Shown: positions 51,381 through 59,121 of the stretch, piece after piece
Layout: each line of letters starts with the position of its first letter
Position numbering within the stretch: position 1 is the stretch's first letter
Assembly (NCBI RefSeq): GCF_001613145.1
Contig: NZ_BDBU01000018.1
Coordinates: 186,001-250,000, forward strand
DNA from: Nocardia jejuensis NBRC 103114
Lineage (GTDB): Bacteria > Actinomycetota > Actinomycetes > Mycobacteriales > Mycobacteriaceae
DNA length: 64,000 nt
Direction of reading: 5' to 3'
The notes under the pieces: generated by a model
The model's input: only the letters and a program-made list of their open reading frames with translations
Told to the model about the DNA's origin: nothing
Database searches by the model: none
Position numbers and translations under genes: made by a program

Positions 51381-51673
51381 GGCACACGCGCCGATCGCGT
51401 TCGACGCGACCGCACCGCGGTGGCGATCGCGCGCACCGCGGCCCATGTCACGCCCGGCATCAGCGCAGGGCGATGGTGACGACCATCGTGGCCTCGGTGG
51501 GGCCGTAGCCGCTGACCATCACGCGGCCCGGAGCCCTGCGCGCCACCGATTCCGGCCCGCACGGTGGTGTGCGGCTTATCCGAACACGGTGCCGCACAAG
51601 CACATCGATCGTGCGGTGGACCCGAGTCGCTACGCGGCCGCTTCGGCCATCGCACACGAGCGATGGTCGCCGC
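51381..51673. other. Non-coding stretch with a possible adenylation-domain scrap
   Basis: On the minus strand about 51463-51540 reads APGRVMVSGYGPTEATMVVT, which resembles core motif A5 (GYGPTE) of NRPS adenylation/AMP-binding domains, ending at a stop right after. Nothing else of the domain is recognisable around it. No other gene in the gap. Confidence 0.35.
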
Positions 51674-52738
51674 TCAGTCCTCGGAAGGCTTGCGGGCCTT
51701 GCTGGGTTGCACCCGCGAGGGCTCGTTGGGCATCTTCGGATACTGCGGCGGCCACGGCGCGTCCATCAGGCCCGCGGCCATATCCTTCTCCGACATCTCC
51801 AGCAGGGGAGCCAACGACTGAGGCGTGCGATCCGCCCACGGGTCACCCAACTGCGCCACCCGCGCCGGGACCGTGGCGATGGTCAACTCGTCGGGCACGA
51901 CATCGGCCAGATCGTGCCAGGCGATCGGCGTCGAGACCTGCGCACCGACCTTCGGGCGCACACACCAGGCGCCGAACACCGTCTTGTGCGGGGCGTTCTG
52001 GTTGTAGTCGACGAACACGCGCGCACCGCGTTCCTCTTTCCACCAGTGCGCGGTGATCTCCTCGGGGTGGCGGCGCTCGAGCTCCCGGGCCAGGGCGACC
52101 GCGGCCGCGCGCACTTGATAACCGTCCCACCGGGGTTCGAGTTGTGCGTACAGGTGCAGGCCGCGCGAACCCGAGGTCTTCACCCGCACATCGATACCCA
52201 GCTCGGTGCACAGCGCGCGGGTCTGCACCGCCGCGCGGCGCAGGTCCTCGAACCCGATCCCGGGCGAGGGATCCAGGTCGATGCGCAACTCGTCGGTCAC
52301 CCCGGTCGGGGGCAGCTCGGCTCCGGCGGCGTCGAACACCGGCGGCGCGGTACTGTCGCGATCGGCTCCGGCATGGGTGGCCCAGACGTGAAAACCCAAG
52401 CAGCCCAGGTTGACCGCCCACACGATGTGCGCCATGTCCGCCGCGACCAGCGCGTCGCTGGTGGTGCCGTTGGGGGTGATCACCTCGGTGGTCTGCAACC
52501 AGTCCGGCACCGAGGCCGGCACCCGCTTCTGGAACCAGGACTTGCCCGAGGCCCCGTCGGGATACCGCTCGAGCAGCACCGGGCGATCCCCGATGGTGCG
52601 CATGATCGGATCGGCAACCGCGAGATAGTAATTCACCAGATCGAGCTTGGTGTCCCCGCGCTTGCTGAAATAGACCTTGTCCGGGTTGGAGACGCTCACC
52701 GTGCGCCCGGCCACCTCGAGTTCGATCTTGGCGCTCAT
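51674..52738 (-). CDS. LigD-like primase-polymerase (Prim-PolC type)
   Basis: 354 residues, stand-alone PolDom of the LigD family. The metal-binding pair is Asp154 and Asp156 in RIDLDPSPG; VRVKTSGSRGLHLYAQL is the nucleotide-binding signature; HIVWAVNLGCLGFHVW and SKRGDTKLDLVNYYL are further core segments. No nuclease or ligase domain is attached. In mycobacteria the homologous protein next to LigC fills short gaps in excision repair. The ATG at 52738 overlaps the ligase stop (ATGA). The C-terminus ends in a basic Lys/Arg tail. Confidence 0.93.
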   Translation of the reverse strand: MSAKIELEVAGRTVSVSNPDKVYFSKRGDTKLDLVNYYLAVADPIMRTIGDRPVLLERYPDGASGKSWFQKRVPASVPDWLQTTEVITPNGTTSDALVAADMAHIVWAVNLGCLGFHVWATHAGADRDSTAPPVFDAAGAELPPTGVTDELRIDLDPSPGIGFEDLRRAAVQTRALCTELGIDVRVKTSGSRGLHLYAQLEPRWDGYQVRAAAVALARELERRHPEEITAHWWKEERGARVFVDYNQNAPHKTVFGAWCVRPKVGAQVSTPIAWHDLADVVPDELTIATVPARVAQLGDPWADRTPQSLAPLLEMSEKDMAAGLMDAPWPPQYPKMPNEPSRVQPSKARKPSED

Positions 52739-53841
52739 CGTCGGGCCTCGTCGAAGATCGTGCCCAACTCCGCGGGCGCGACCTCCTCGAGCTGTGCGTA
52801 GGTACACGATTCGGGGGTGCGGTCGTCCCGGAAGCGCACCAGGCGCCCGCCGTGCCGCAGTCGTCCGGACATGAGGTGTTCATACCGCACCTCGGCGACA
52901 AGTTCCGGGCGCAGCGGCTCCCACGACAGATCCTTGCCGCCGCTCCAGCGGCTCACCCCACCGGGCATCTTGCCCTCGGCCGCGGCCTGCGCGGCCGCGT
53001 CGGCCCAGCTGCGCCACGGATGGTTCGCCAGCGCGTTCTCCCGCAGCGGCGCCAGTTCGGTCACCAGTTCCCTGCGGCGCTTGGCGGTGAAGGAACTGGC
53101 CACGCCCACATGATTGAGGGTGCCGTCCTCGTCGAACAACCCCAGCAACAGCGAACCCACCCCTTCGCCGTCCTTGTGCCAGCGAAAACCCGCGATCACA
53201 CAGTCCGCGGTGCGCTCGTGCTTGATCTTGAGCATCACCCGCTTGTCCTGCAGATACGGCAGATCCGCGCCCTTGGCCATCACCCCGTCGAAGCCCGCGC
53301 CCTCGAACCGGGTGAACCAGTCCACCGCGGTATCGGGATCCTCGGTCACCGGCGTGAGATGAATGCGCAGCACATCGCTGTCCGAACCGGGCGCGTCAGC
53401 GGTCTCGAGCACGGTCTCGAGGAGCCTGCGGCGTTCGGAGAACGGCTCACCGGTCAGATCCCGCTCGCCCAGCGCCAGCAGATCGAACGCCACGAAACTG
53501 GCCGGAGTCTCCACCGCGAGCTTGTTCACCCGCGAGGCCGCCGGATGCAGTCGCTGCTGCAGCGTGTCGAAATCCAGGCCGTCGTGCGTGACCAGCACGA
53601 TCTCACCGTCGATCACACACTTGTCCGGCAGCACCTTGCCCAGTAGCTCCACCAGTTCGGGGAAGTACCGGGTCAAGGGCTTGTCGTTGCGTGATCCGAG
53701 CTCGATATCGGGCCCGTCACGGAACACGATGCAGCGGAATCCGTCCCATTTGGGTTCGAACAGCAGACCTGGTTCGCGTGGCACGGCCGCTACCGACTTC
53801 GCGAGCATCGGCTTGACCGGCGGCATGACGGGCAGATCCAC
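52735..53841 (-). CDS. ligC: ATP-dependent DNA ligase, LigC type
   Basis: 368 residues. Motif I is EPKWDGFR with adenylated Lys31, motif III is FVAFDLLAL, motif IV is GFDGVMAKG, and motif V is VMLKIKHER (K-x-K). A C-terminal OB domain ends VRYEHLMSGRLRHGGRLVRFRDDR. The length and lack of extra domains match mycobacterial LigC, which works with Prim-PolC in a small ligation/gap-filling module. Followed with ATGA overlap by the polymerase gene, so both are produced together. Confidence 0.94.
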   Translation of the reverse strand: MDLPVMPPVKPMLAKSVAAVPREPGLLFEPKWDGFRCIVFRDGPDIELGSRNDKPLTRYFPELVELLGKVLPDKCVIDGEIVLVTHDGLDFDTLQQRLHPAASRVNKLAVETPASFVAFDLLALGERDLTGEPFSERRRLLETVLETADAPGSDSDVLRIHLTPVTEDPDTAVDWFTRFEGAGFDGVMAKGADLPYLQDKRVMLKIKHERTADCVIAGFRWHKDGEGVGSLLLGLFDEDGTLNHVGVASSFTAKRRRELVTELAPLRENALANHPWRSWADAAAQAAAEGKMPGGVSRWSGGKDLSWEPLRPELVAEVRYEHLMSGRLRHGGRLVRFRDDRTPESCTYAQLEEVAPAELGTIFDEARR

Positions 53842-53892
53842 TGGACCTCCTCGGTTCGATGCTGATCCGAGAACGATCGTAATCCGAACCGG

Positions 53893-54294
53893 TCAGTTTT
53901 CGATCCATCCGTGCTGATCCGCGAACGCGGTCAGCCGGTCCCGAATGGTCAATATCTCCCCGGCCGTCAACGCCGGAGAGGCATCGAGCAGCAGTTCGGT
54001 GATGAGCCGACGATGTTCGGTCGCGCTGAGCTGCCCGGCGCCCACCCGCTCACGATCCTTGCTCTTGTGCGCGCGCACCGGCGGCGCCTGCCCGGCGACC
54101 AGCGCCAGATTGATCGCCTTGGGACCGCGATCCCCTTCGGTCACATCGAATTCGAACACCCGCCCCTGCCGCAACTCGTCTTCATCCAGCCCTATGTCGT
54201 TGACATGCACGAACACATCCGGCCCACCGTCTTCTGGACGAATGAACCCGAAACCCCGAGAGCTGTCGAACGACACCAATTTCCCGATGGACAC
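53893..54294 (-). CDS. Cold-shock domain protein with C-terminal extension
   Basis: 133 residues. The cold-shock domain covers residues 1-68: GKLVSFDSSRGFGFIRPEDGG has RNP1 (GFGFI) and DVFVHVNDI is RNP2, then VFEFDVTEGDRGPKAINLALV. A 60-residue helical extension follows (LSATEHRRLITELLLDASPALTAGEILTIRDRLTAFADQHGWIEN), as in the longer actinobacterial CspB-type proteins. It binds single-stranded nucleic acid in the cytoplasm. GTG start; the nearest purine-rich site is GGAG 12 bases upstream. Confidence 0.92.
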   Translation of the reverse strand: MSIGKLVSFDSSRGFGFIRPEDGGPDVFVHVNDIGLDEDELRQGRVFEFDVTEGDRGPKAINLALVAGQAPPVRAHKSKDRERVGAGQLSATEHRRLITELLLDASPALTAGEILTIRDRLTAFADQHGWIEN

Positions 54295-54337
54295 CTAAAC
54301 ACCCGCTCCTCGTCGCCGCGTCCCTCTGGCGGCCACT

Positions 54338-55438
54338 TTAGCCCGCAGCTTGATCATTGTTGGAAGAAAGTGCCTTTTGCAACGAATTGAAGACGGTCAG
54401 GCCCTGACCGACCATGCCGTTGAGCATCTCGCTGACGCCCTCGGGCCCGTTGAGCACCGTGAGATTCGCACCGGACAGACCCATCGAGGCACTCTTCACG
54501 ATTTCCGGAAGTTGTTCGATGAGCAACTGATCGAGTGCGATCCGATTGTTCGAGGCCGCGGCCTCGGCTTGGATCCGCATGCGGTCGGCCTCGGCCTCGG
54601 CCAGGATCCGTACTCGTTCCGCTTCCGCCAGAGCGGGTTTGACCACCTCCGTCTGCAATTGCTGCTCACGCAGCTCGGCTTGTTTGCGTGCCTGCTCGGC
54701 CTGGGCCTGCAGCACCGCCTGCAATGCCAGCGCCTGGGCGAGCGGACCCGCCTGCGCGGCTTCGGCATTGGCCTTGTCGATATCGCGCTGGTATTCCGCG
54801 CGCAGCACCGCGGTCTGGCGCTGATACTCCGCCTGCTTGCGCTGGGATTCCTGTTCGGCCTCGGCCGCGGCCTGCGAGGCGGCGGCCTGGGCGATCTGCG
54901 CGTCGCGCTTGACCGCGGCGTTGTGCGGAGCCGCCAGCGCCGCGATGTAGCCGAGATTGCCGTCGTCGATGGACTGGATCTGCAGCGAGTCCACCCACAG
55001 CCCGATATTGCCCATCTCCACCTTCGAGGCCACCAGCACCTCGTCCGCGAGCTTCTGGCGCTCGCGGATGATCTCCTCGACCGTCATCGACCCCACGATC
55101 GAGCGCAGATGCCCGGAGAAGATCCGTCCGGTCAACACCGACATCTCGCGTTCCTGTTCGGACAGGAACCGTTGTGCCGCATTGACGATGGACTGCGTGT
55201 CGTTGGCGACCTTGAACGCGATCACCGCGCGCACGTCGAGCTGGATGGCCTGCTTGGTGACACAGCGCTCCTGGATCTCGGCCTCGAACATGGCCAGGGA
55301 CAGATAGCTCACCTTGCGAAACAGCGGCATCACCCAGGTGCCGTGCCCGATCACCACGCGGAACGGGGCGTCGTCCTTGCTGCCGCCACCGCTGACGAGC
55401 ATGGCCTCGTCCGGGTCCGGAACGTGATATCCCAGCAT
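54338..55438 (-). CDS. Flotillin/SPFH domain protein
   Basis: 366 residues. SPFH/band-7 domain about residues 8-180 (FRVVIGHGTWVMPLFRKVSYLSL, VKKQAIQLDVRAVIAFKVAND-like VTKQAIQLDVRAVIAFKVANDT, IVGSMTVEEIIRERQKLADEV), then an Ala/Glu/Gln-rich coiled coil about 185-300 (EAEQESQRKQAEYQRQTAVL) and a flotillin-type C-terminal helix. No TM segment; membrane association would be by the N-terminus, perhaps through its partner. It organises membrane microdomains. It follows the small NfeD-like gene by 39 bases, the common NfeD-flotillin pair. Confidence 0.9.
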   Translation of the reverse strand: MLGYHVPDPDEAMLVSGGGSKDDAPFRVVIGHGTWVMPLFRKVSYLSLAMFEAEIQERCVTKQAIQLDVRAVIAFKVANDTQSIVNAAQRFLSEQEREMSVLTGRIFSGHLRSIVGSMTVEEIIRERQKLADEVLVASKVEMGNIGLWVDSLQIQSIDDGNLGYIAALAAPHNAAVKRDAQIAQAAASQAAAEAEQESQRKQAEYQRQTAVLRAEYQRDIDKANAEAAQAGPLAQALALQAVLQAQAEQARKQAELREQQLQTEVVKPALAEAERVRILAEAEADRMRIQAEAAASNNRIALDQLLIEQLPEIVKSASMGLSGANLTVLNGPEGVSEMLNGMVGQGLTVFNSLQKALSSNNDQAAG

Positions 55439-55477
55439 CGATGTGTCTCCCTCGATGAATTGATGAATTGTCGAAAG

Positions 55478-55696
55478 TCAATCGCCGGGAAGCGGTATCC
55501 ACGCAACAACGTCGACGATTCGGCCCGGATGCACGGCCACGACCAGCACGCTGGTGCCCCCGGCGAGTGCCTCCTCGGCGCGCGCGATGTACAGCTCTGT
55601 TCCCCCTCGAATAGCGACCAGCACCTCCCCGAGTGCTCCCGCCCGTCGGATCGGCGTGGTCAGCGTACCCGTCAAGCCCACTACCGGGTCGGTCAT
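55478..55696 (-). CDS. NfeD-like OB-fold protein (soluble, short)
   Basis: 72 residues: VVGLTGTLTTPIRRAGALGE, then a small helix and GTSVLVVAVHPGRIVDVVAWIP. This is the OB fold of NfeD C-terminal domains (G-x-x-G-x-x-x-T-x(3)-P-x-G). The membrane helices usually present in NfeD are absent. AAGGAG stands 8 bases before the ATG at 55696; the frame upstream is a shadow of the divergent exporter gene. It probably binds the flotillin encoded next. Confidence 0.78.
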   Translation of the reverse strand: MTDPVVGLTGTLTTPIRRAGALGEVLVAIRGGTELYIARAEEALAGGTSVLVVAVHPGRIVDVVAWIPLPGD

Positions 55697-55780
55697 CGCC
55701 GAGACTCCTTGCCCTCTTGTTCCCAGCGTACGACCGTTTACGGAGTGCTCGAATTTAGCCGAATAATTGCTACTGGTCGG

Positions 55781-55786
55781 TATGAT
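55781..55786 (+). promoter_or_regulatory. -10 box before leader ORF
   Basis: TATGAT is a good sigma-A type -10 in a locally AT-rich stretch, 44 bases before the leader ORF start. No convincing -35 is seen. Confidence 0.45.
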
Positions 55787-55829
55787 TACTCGGTCCGCAG
55801 GCACCGCTGGTTTCCGAAAGGAACTCCTG

Positions 55830-55901
55830 ATGGGTAAATGCACCGCGCCGGAAGAATATTGCTGGTTCTCGAGCGATCGACCTGGCAGGCTGAAGCGGTG
55901 A
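55830..55901 (+). CDS. 23-residue leader ORF upstream of DHA2 exporter
   Basis: ATG at 55830 with AAAGGA 8 bases upstream, a better ribosome binding site than any for the exporter itself. It encodes a 23-residue peptide beginning MGKCTAPEEYCWF and ending in a basic RLKR, with stop TGA 55899-55901 overlapping the exporter GTG at 55898 (GTGA). It is in a different frame from the exporter. The layout suggests translational coupling or attenuation by ribosome stalling. Two Cys and one Trp are notable. Confidence 0.6.
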   Translation: MGKCTAPEEYCWFSSDRPGRLKR

Positions 55902-57427
55902 CCACCCCTCCGGATATAGCGGCCGGCTCGGCCGACGACAAACTGGACGCCGGCGTACTCAAGATCGCCGGCGTCGTGGTGCTCGGCGCGATCATGTCGA
56001 TCCTCGACATCACCGTCGTGACCGTGGCGATTCCGCGGTTCCAGGAAGAATTCCACACCACCTACGCCATTGCCGCCTGGTCCATGACCGGCTACACCCT
56101 GGCACTGGCCACCGTGATCCCGCTGACCGGCTGGGCCGCTGATCGTTTCGGCACCAAACGCCTCTACATGGCCGCGCTGATCTTCTTCGTACTCGGCTCG
56201 GTGCTGTGCTCCACCGCGTGGAACATCAACTCGCTCATCGCGTTCCGAGTGATCCAGGGCCTGGGCGGCGGCATGCTCATGCCGCTGGGCATGACGATCA
56301 TGACTCACGCCGCCGGGCCCGCCCGCATCGGGCGCGTCATGGCCGTGCTGGGCGTGCCGATGCTGTTGGGCCCCATCATGGGACCGATCCTGGGCGGCTG
56401 GCTGATCGACAGCTACAGCTGGCACTGGATCTTCCTGATCAACCTGCCCATCGGCATCGTGGCGCTGATCCTGGCCGCGATCATCTTCCCCAAGGACAAC
56501 CCGCAACCGTCCGAGAGCTTCGACTTCGTCGGAATGCTGCTGGCCTCACCGGGTTTGGCGGCGTTCCTGTACGGAGTGTCCTCGATCCCCGGTGAGGGCA
56601 CCGTGGCCTCGGCCAAGGTGCTCATCCCCGCCGGCATCGGCCTGGCACTGCTGGTGGCGTTCGTGTTCCACGCCCTGCGCACCGAACACCCGCTGATCGA
56701 TCTGCATCTGTTCCAGAACAAATCGCTGCGCTACGCGGTACTGACGATGACCCTGTTCGCGATGGCGTTCTTCGGCTCGGGCCTGCTGCTGCCGAGCTAT
56801 CTGCAGCAGGTGCGCGGGGAATCCACCCTGATGGCCGGTCTGCTGATCGCCCCGCAGGGCCTGGGCGCGATGCTGACCATGCCCATCGCCGGCCGGCTGG
56901 TCGACAAGATCGGGCCCGGAAAGATCGTGCTCACCGGTATCTCGGTGCTGTCCATCGGTATGGCGTTCCTGACCCAGGTCAAGGCCGACACCCCCTATCC
57001 GATGCTGATCGGGGCACTGTTCGTGATGGGCCTGGGCATGGGCTGCACCATGATGCCGACCATGACCGCCGCCATCCAGACGCTCACCCACGCACAGGTC
57101 GCACGCGGTTCCACGCTGATGAACATCATCAACCAGACCGCCGGATCCATCGGCACCGCAACGATTTCGGTGGTATTGACCTCGCTGCTGAACAAGCACG
57201 CACTCGCCGGTGCGGCCATCGCCTCGCACTACAACCCGAAGGTGGGCCAGGACCTGCCCCCGGGCGCACTGGACGAGGGCTTCGATCTGGCGGCGCAGGC
57301 GTTCGCGCACACCTTCATCGTCGCGCTCGTGCTCCTGCTGCTGACCCTGATCCCGGCGTTCTTCCTGCCGCGGGTCAAACCCAAGAGTCCCGAGGGGATC
57401 GGCGCGACGACCGTCGTCGCGCACTAG
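55898..57427 (+). CDS. DHA2-family MFS exporter (EmrB type)
   Basis: 509 residues from GTG 55898; an ATG at 55838 in the same frame would add 20 residues but lies inside the leader ORF and lacks a ribosome binding site. 14 membrane spans; SILDITVVTVAIPRF is the TM1 DHA2 motif, GWAADRFGTKRLY motif A, and GVPMLLGPIMGPILGGWLIDSYSWHWIF motif C. It exports lipophilic drugs or metabolites. No TetR neighbour, unlike the exporter at 49.1 kb; control may act through the leader ORF. A strong terminator follows. Confidence 0.9.
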   Translation: MTTPPDIAAGSADDKLDAGVLKIAGVVVLGAIMSILDITVVTVAIPRFQEEFHTTYAIAAWSMTGYTLALATVIPLTGWAADRFGTKRLYMAALIFFVLGSVLCSTAWNINSLIAFRVIQGLGGGMLMPLGMTIMTHAAGPARIGRVMAVLGVPMLLGPIMGPILGGWLIDSYSWHWIFLINLPIGIVALILAAIIFPKDNPQPSESFDFVGMLLASPGLAAFLYGVSSIPGEGTVASAKVLIPAGIGLALLVAFVFHALRTEHPLIDLHLFQNKSLRYAVLTMTLFAMAFFGSGLLLPSYLQQVRGESTLMAGLLIAPQGLGAMLTMPIAGRLVDKIGPGKIVLTGISVLSIGMAFLTQVKADTPYPMLIGALFVMGLGMGCTMMPTMTAAIQTLTHAQVARGSTLMNIINQTAGSIGTATISVVLTSLLNKHALAGAAIASHYNPKVGQDLPPGALDEGFDLAAQAFAHTFIVALVLLLLTLIPAFFLPRVKPKSPEGIGATTVVAH

Positions 57428-57469
57428 CCGGTACCCCGAGCACCTCGACTACCCGAGCACATCGACGCG

Positions 57470-57505
57470 GATCGCCCGCCCCGGCAGCAGTCGGGGCGGG
57501 CGATC
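57470..57505 (+). terminator. Rho-independent terminator after DHA2 exporter
   Basis: Perfect 13-bp arms GATCGCCCGCCCC (57470-57482) and GGGGCGGGCGATC (57493-57505) followed by GTTTTTCG. The only classical hairpin plus T-run directly adjoining in this window. Confidence 0.9.
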
Positions 57506-57581
57506 GTTTTTCGCGCGGTGCGCGAATGTAGCTGTGCGCCTTGCGCGGAGGTAGCTGCGCGCAAGGCGCGACAGGAACCCG

Positions 57582-58898
57582 CTACAGATCCGAGGACAAC
57601 GGATTGCCCGGGGCGATCGCACCACAGCTGGATCCGGCCGGTTGCCCGGCGAAACGCGCGTCGATCCACGCGAGCGCGCCGGTGGACCACACCGCCAGGG
57701 TGGGAATGTGGCTCAGGCCGTCGTACTGGTGGTACTCCACGAGCGCGTTGCCGCTCTCGCAGTATCGGCGCGCCAGTGCACGCACGTCACCGGCCACCAT
57801 CACCCCGTCCCCGGGGCCCACGCTCGGATTGCCACCGCTGGTGCCCTCGGCCTCGCCGCCCGCACCCTGGGCGATGTACAGCGGGATCGTCGGAGTCGGC
57901 GCGGTGGCCAGATTCACCTTGTCCACCGAATCCACCAGCGGGACAACACTGTTGGGGTCGGCGTACTCGGGCTTGACCATCTGCGCCCAGGTCAGTCCGG
58001 GATGCTGGAACAGCACGTTGCCGATCGAGGCGTGCTCGACCGCGGCGACGATCTGCGCACCGTACGGGCTCAGATACGGGGTGAAATCGATGCCGTAGGA
58101 GCGCGCGACACCGATGATCGCCATCGCCGCCACCCCGGACCAGCCCAGACTGCCGCTGACATAGCGCAGGTTGTGCGCGGGGTTGACCAGCAGTCCGCCC
58201 TCGGTCGCGCCGACGATCCGCGCATCGACCTCCGGAGCGTAGGTGGGCGCCAGTGCCGCGGCCCAGCCGGTGGCGATCGCGCCGCCGGAGTAACCCATCA
58301 ACCCGATCCGGGTCTCGGGGGTCAGGCTCGTGTCCGCGCTGTGGGTCGCGGCCCGGATCGAATCGAGGGTGGTCATCCCGTACTCGGGCCCGGCGGCGAA
58401 ATCGGCCTGCGGCCCTTCGGTATCGGCGATGATCACCGTGTATCCGCCCGCCAGGATTCCCGAGATCAGCGTCGCCTCCGAGGCCACCACCATCCCGCCG
58501 AAACTCAGATCGCCCGCGATCGAACGCGAGGGGCCGTGCTCGGGATCGAGCGAATCGTAGAACGACTGGTAGGCAACGGCTCTGGCCGGATCCGCCCCGC
58601 CCGGCGGGATCAGCACCGAGGTGACTCCGGCGCTGGGGCGGTACTGCGCGTCGGTGGTGCGATAGAGCAGCTGGATCGCGGTGACGGGCGTGGCGATACC
58701 GGCGATGTGATAGCTCAGCGTCCGGGTGTCCAGCACGGTCCCGGGCTCGATGTCCGAGAGCGGGACATCGCCGTGATAGGTGTAGAACGAATCCGATGCC
58801 GCGAACGCCGGGGGCGCGCAGACCGTCGTCGTGGCCGTGGCCACCGACAATGCCGCGATCGCCGACAACATCGGGGCGATCGTGCGTACTTTCCTCAT
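57582..58898 (-). CDS. Secretory lipase (LIP family), second copy
   Basis: 438 residues. Signal peptide MRKVRTIAPMLSAIAALSVA..., cleavage after PPAFA near residue 33. Nucleophile Ser204 in GLMGYSGGAIATG, oxyanion region IIADTEGPQ, and the C-terminal YDGLSHIPT holds the probable His. Two Cys near 375 and 426 may pair. Distantly related to the lipase at 42565 (GYSGG here, GYSQGG there). It is exported and hydrolyses lipid esters. A long palindrome containing GGTTACC lies 97 bases upstream, similar in half-site to the other lipase operator. Confidence 0.92.
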   Translation of the reverse strand: MRKVRTIAPMLSAIAALSVATATTTVCAPPAFAASDSFYTYHGDVPLSDIEPGTVLDTRTLSYHIAGIATPVTAIQLLYRTTDAQYRPSAGVTSVLIPPGGADPARAVAYQSFYDSLDPEHGPSRSIAGDLSFGGMVVASEATLISGILAGGYTVIIADTEGPQADFAAGPEYGMTTLDSIRAATHSADTSLTPETRIGLMGYSGGAIATGWAAALAPTYAPEVDARIVGATEGGLLVNPAHNLRYVSGSLGWSGVAAMAIIGVARSYGIDFTPYLSPYGAQIVAAVEHASIGNVLFQHPGLTWAQMVKPEYADPNSVVPLVDSVDKVNLATAPTPTIPLYIAQGAGGEAEGTSGGNPSVGPGDGVMVAGDVRALARRYCESGNALVEYHQYDGLSHIPTLAVWSTGALAWIDARFAGQPAGSSCGAIAPGNPLSSDL

Positions 58899-58994
58899 GA
58901 ATCCCCTCGAGAAGCTACGGCCTGATCGAGGGACGAATCATGCTGCGGCACAACGAGGGCAACAGGATTTCGGTGACGATTCCCGATCAGGGCT

Positions 58995-59034
58995 CCAACC
59001 GGTAACCGGACAGTAATGTCCGGTTACCGGTTGG
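58995..59034. repeat. 18-bp perfect inverted repeat upstream of lipase
   Basis: Arms CCAACCGGTAACCGGACA (58995-59012) and TGTCCGGTTACCGGTTGG (59017-59034) around GTAA. It could terminate the VWA operon (88 bases after its stop, with TAGTTT following) or serve as an operator for the lipase. Confidence 0.75.
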
Positions 59035-59121
59035 TAGTTTGTCGCGCTCACCGGTTTCCGTCAAGACCTGCCCGACGGGAACCGGTGAGCGCGGCCGACT
59101 CTCACGCCCGCACGCCGACTC

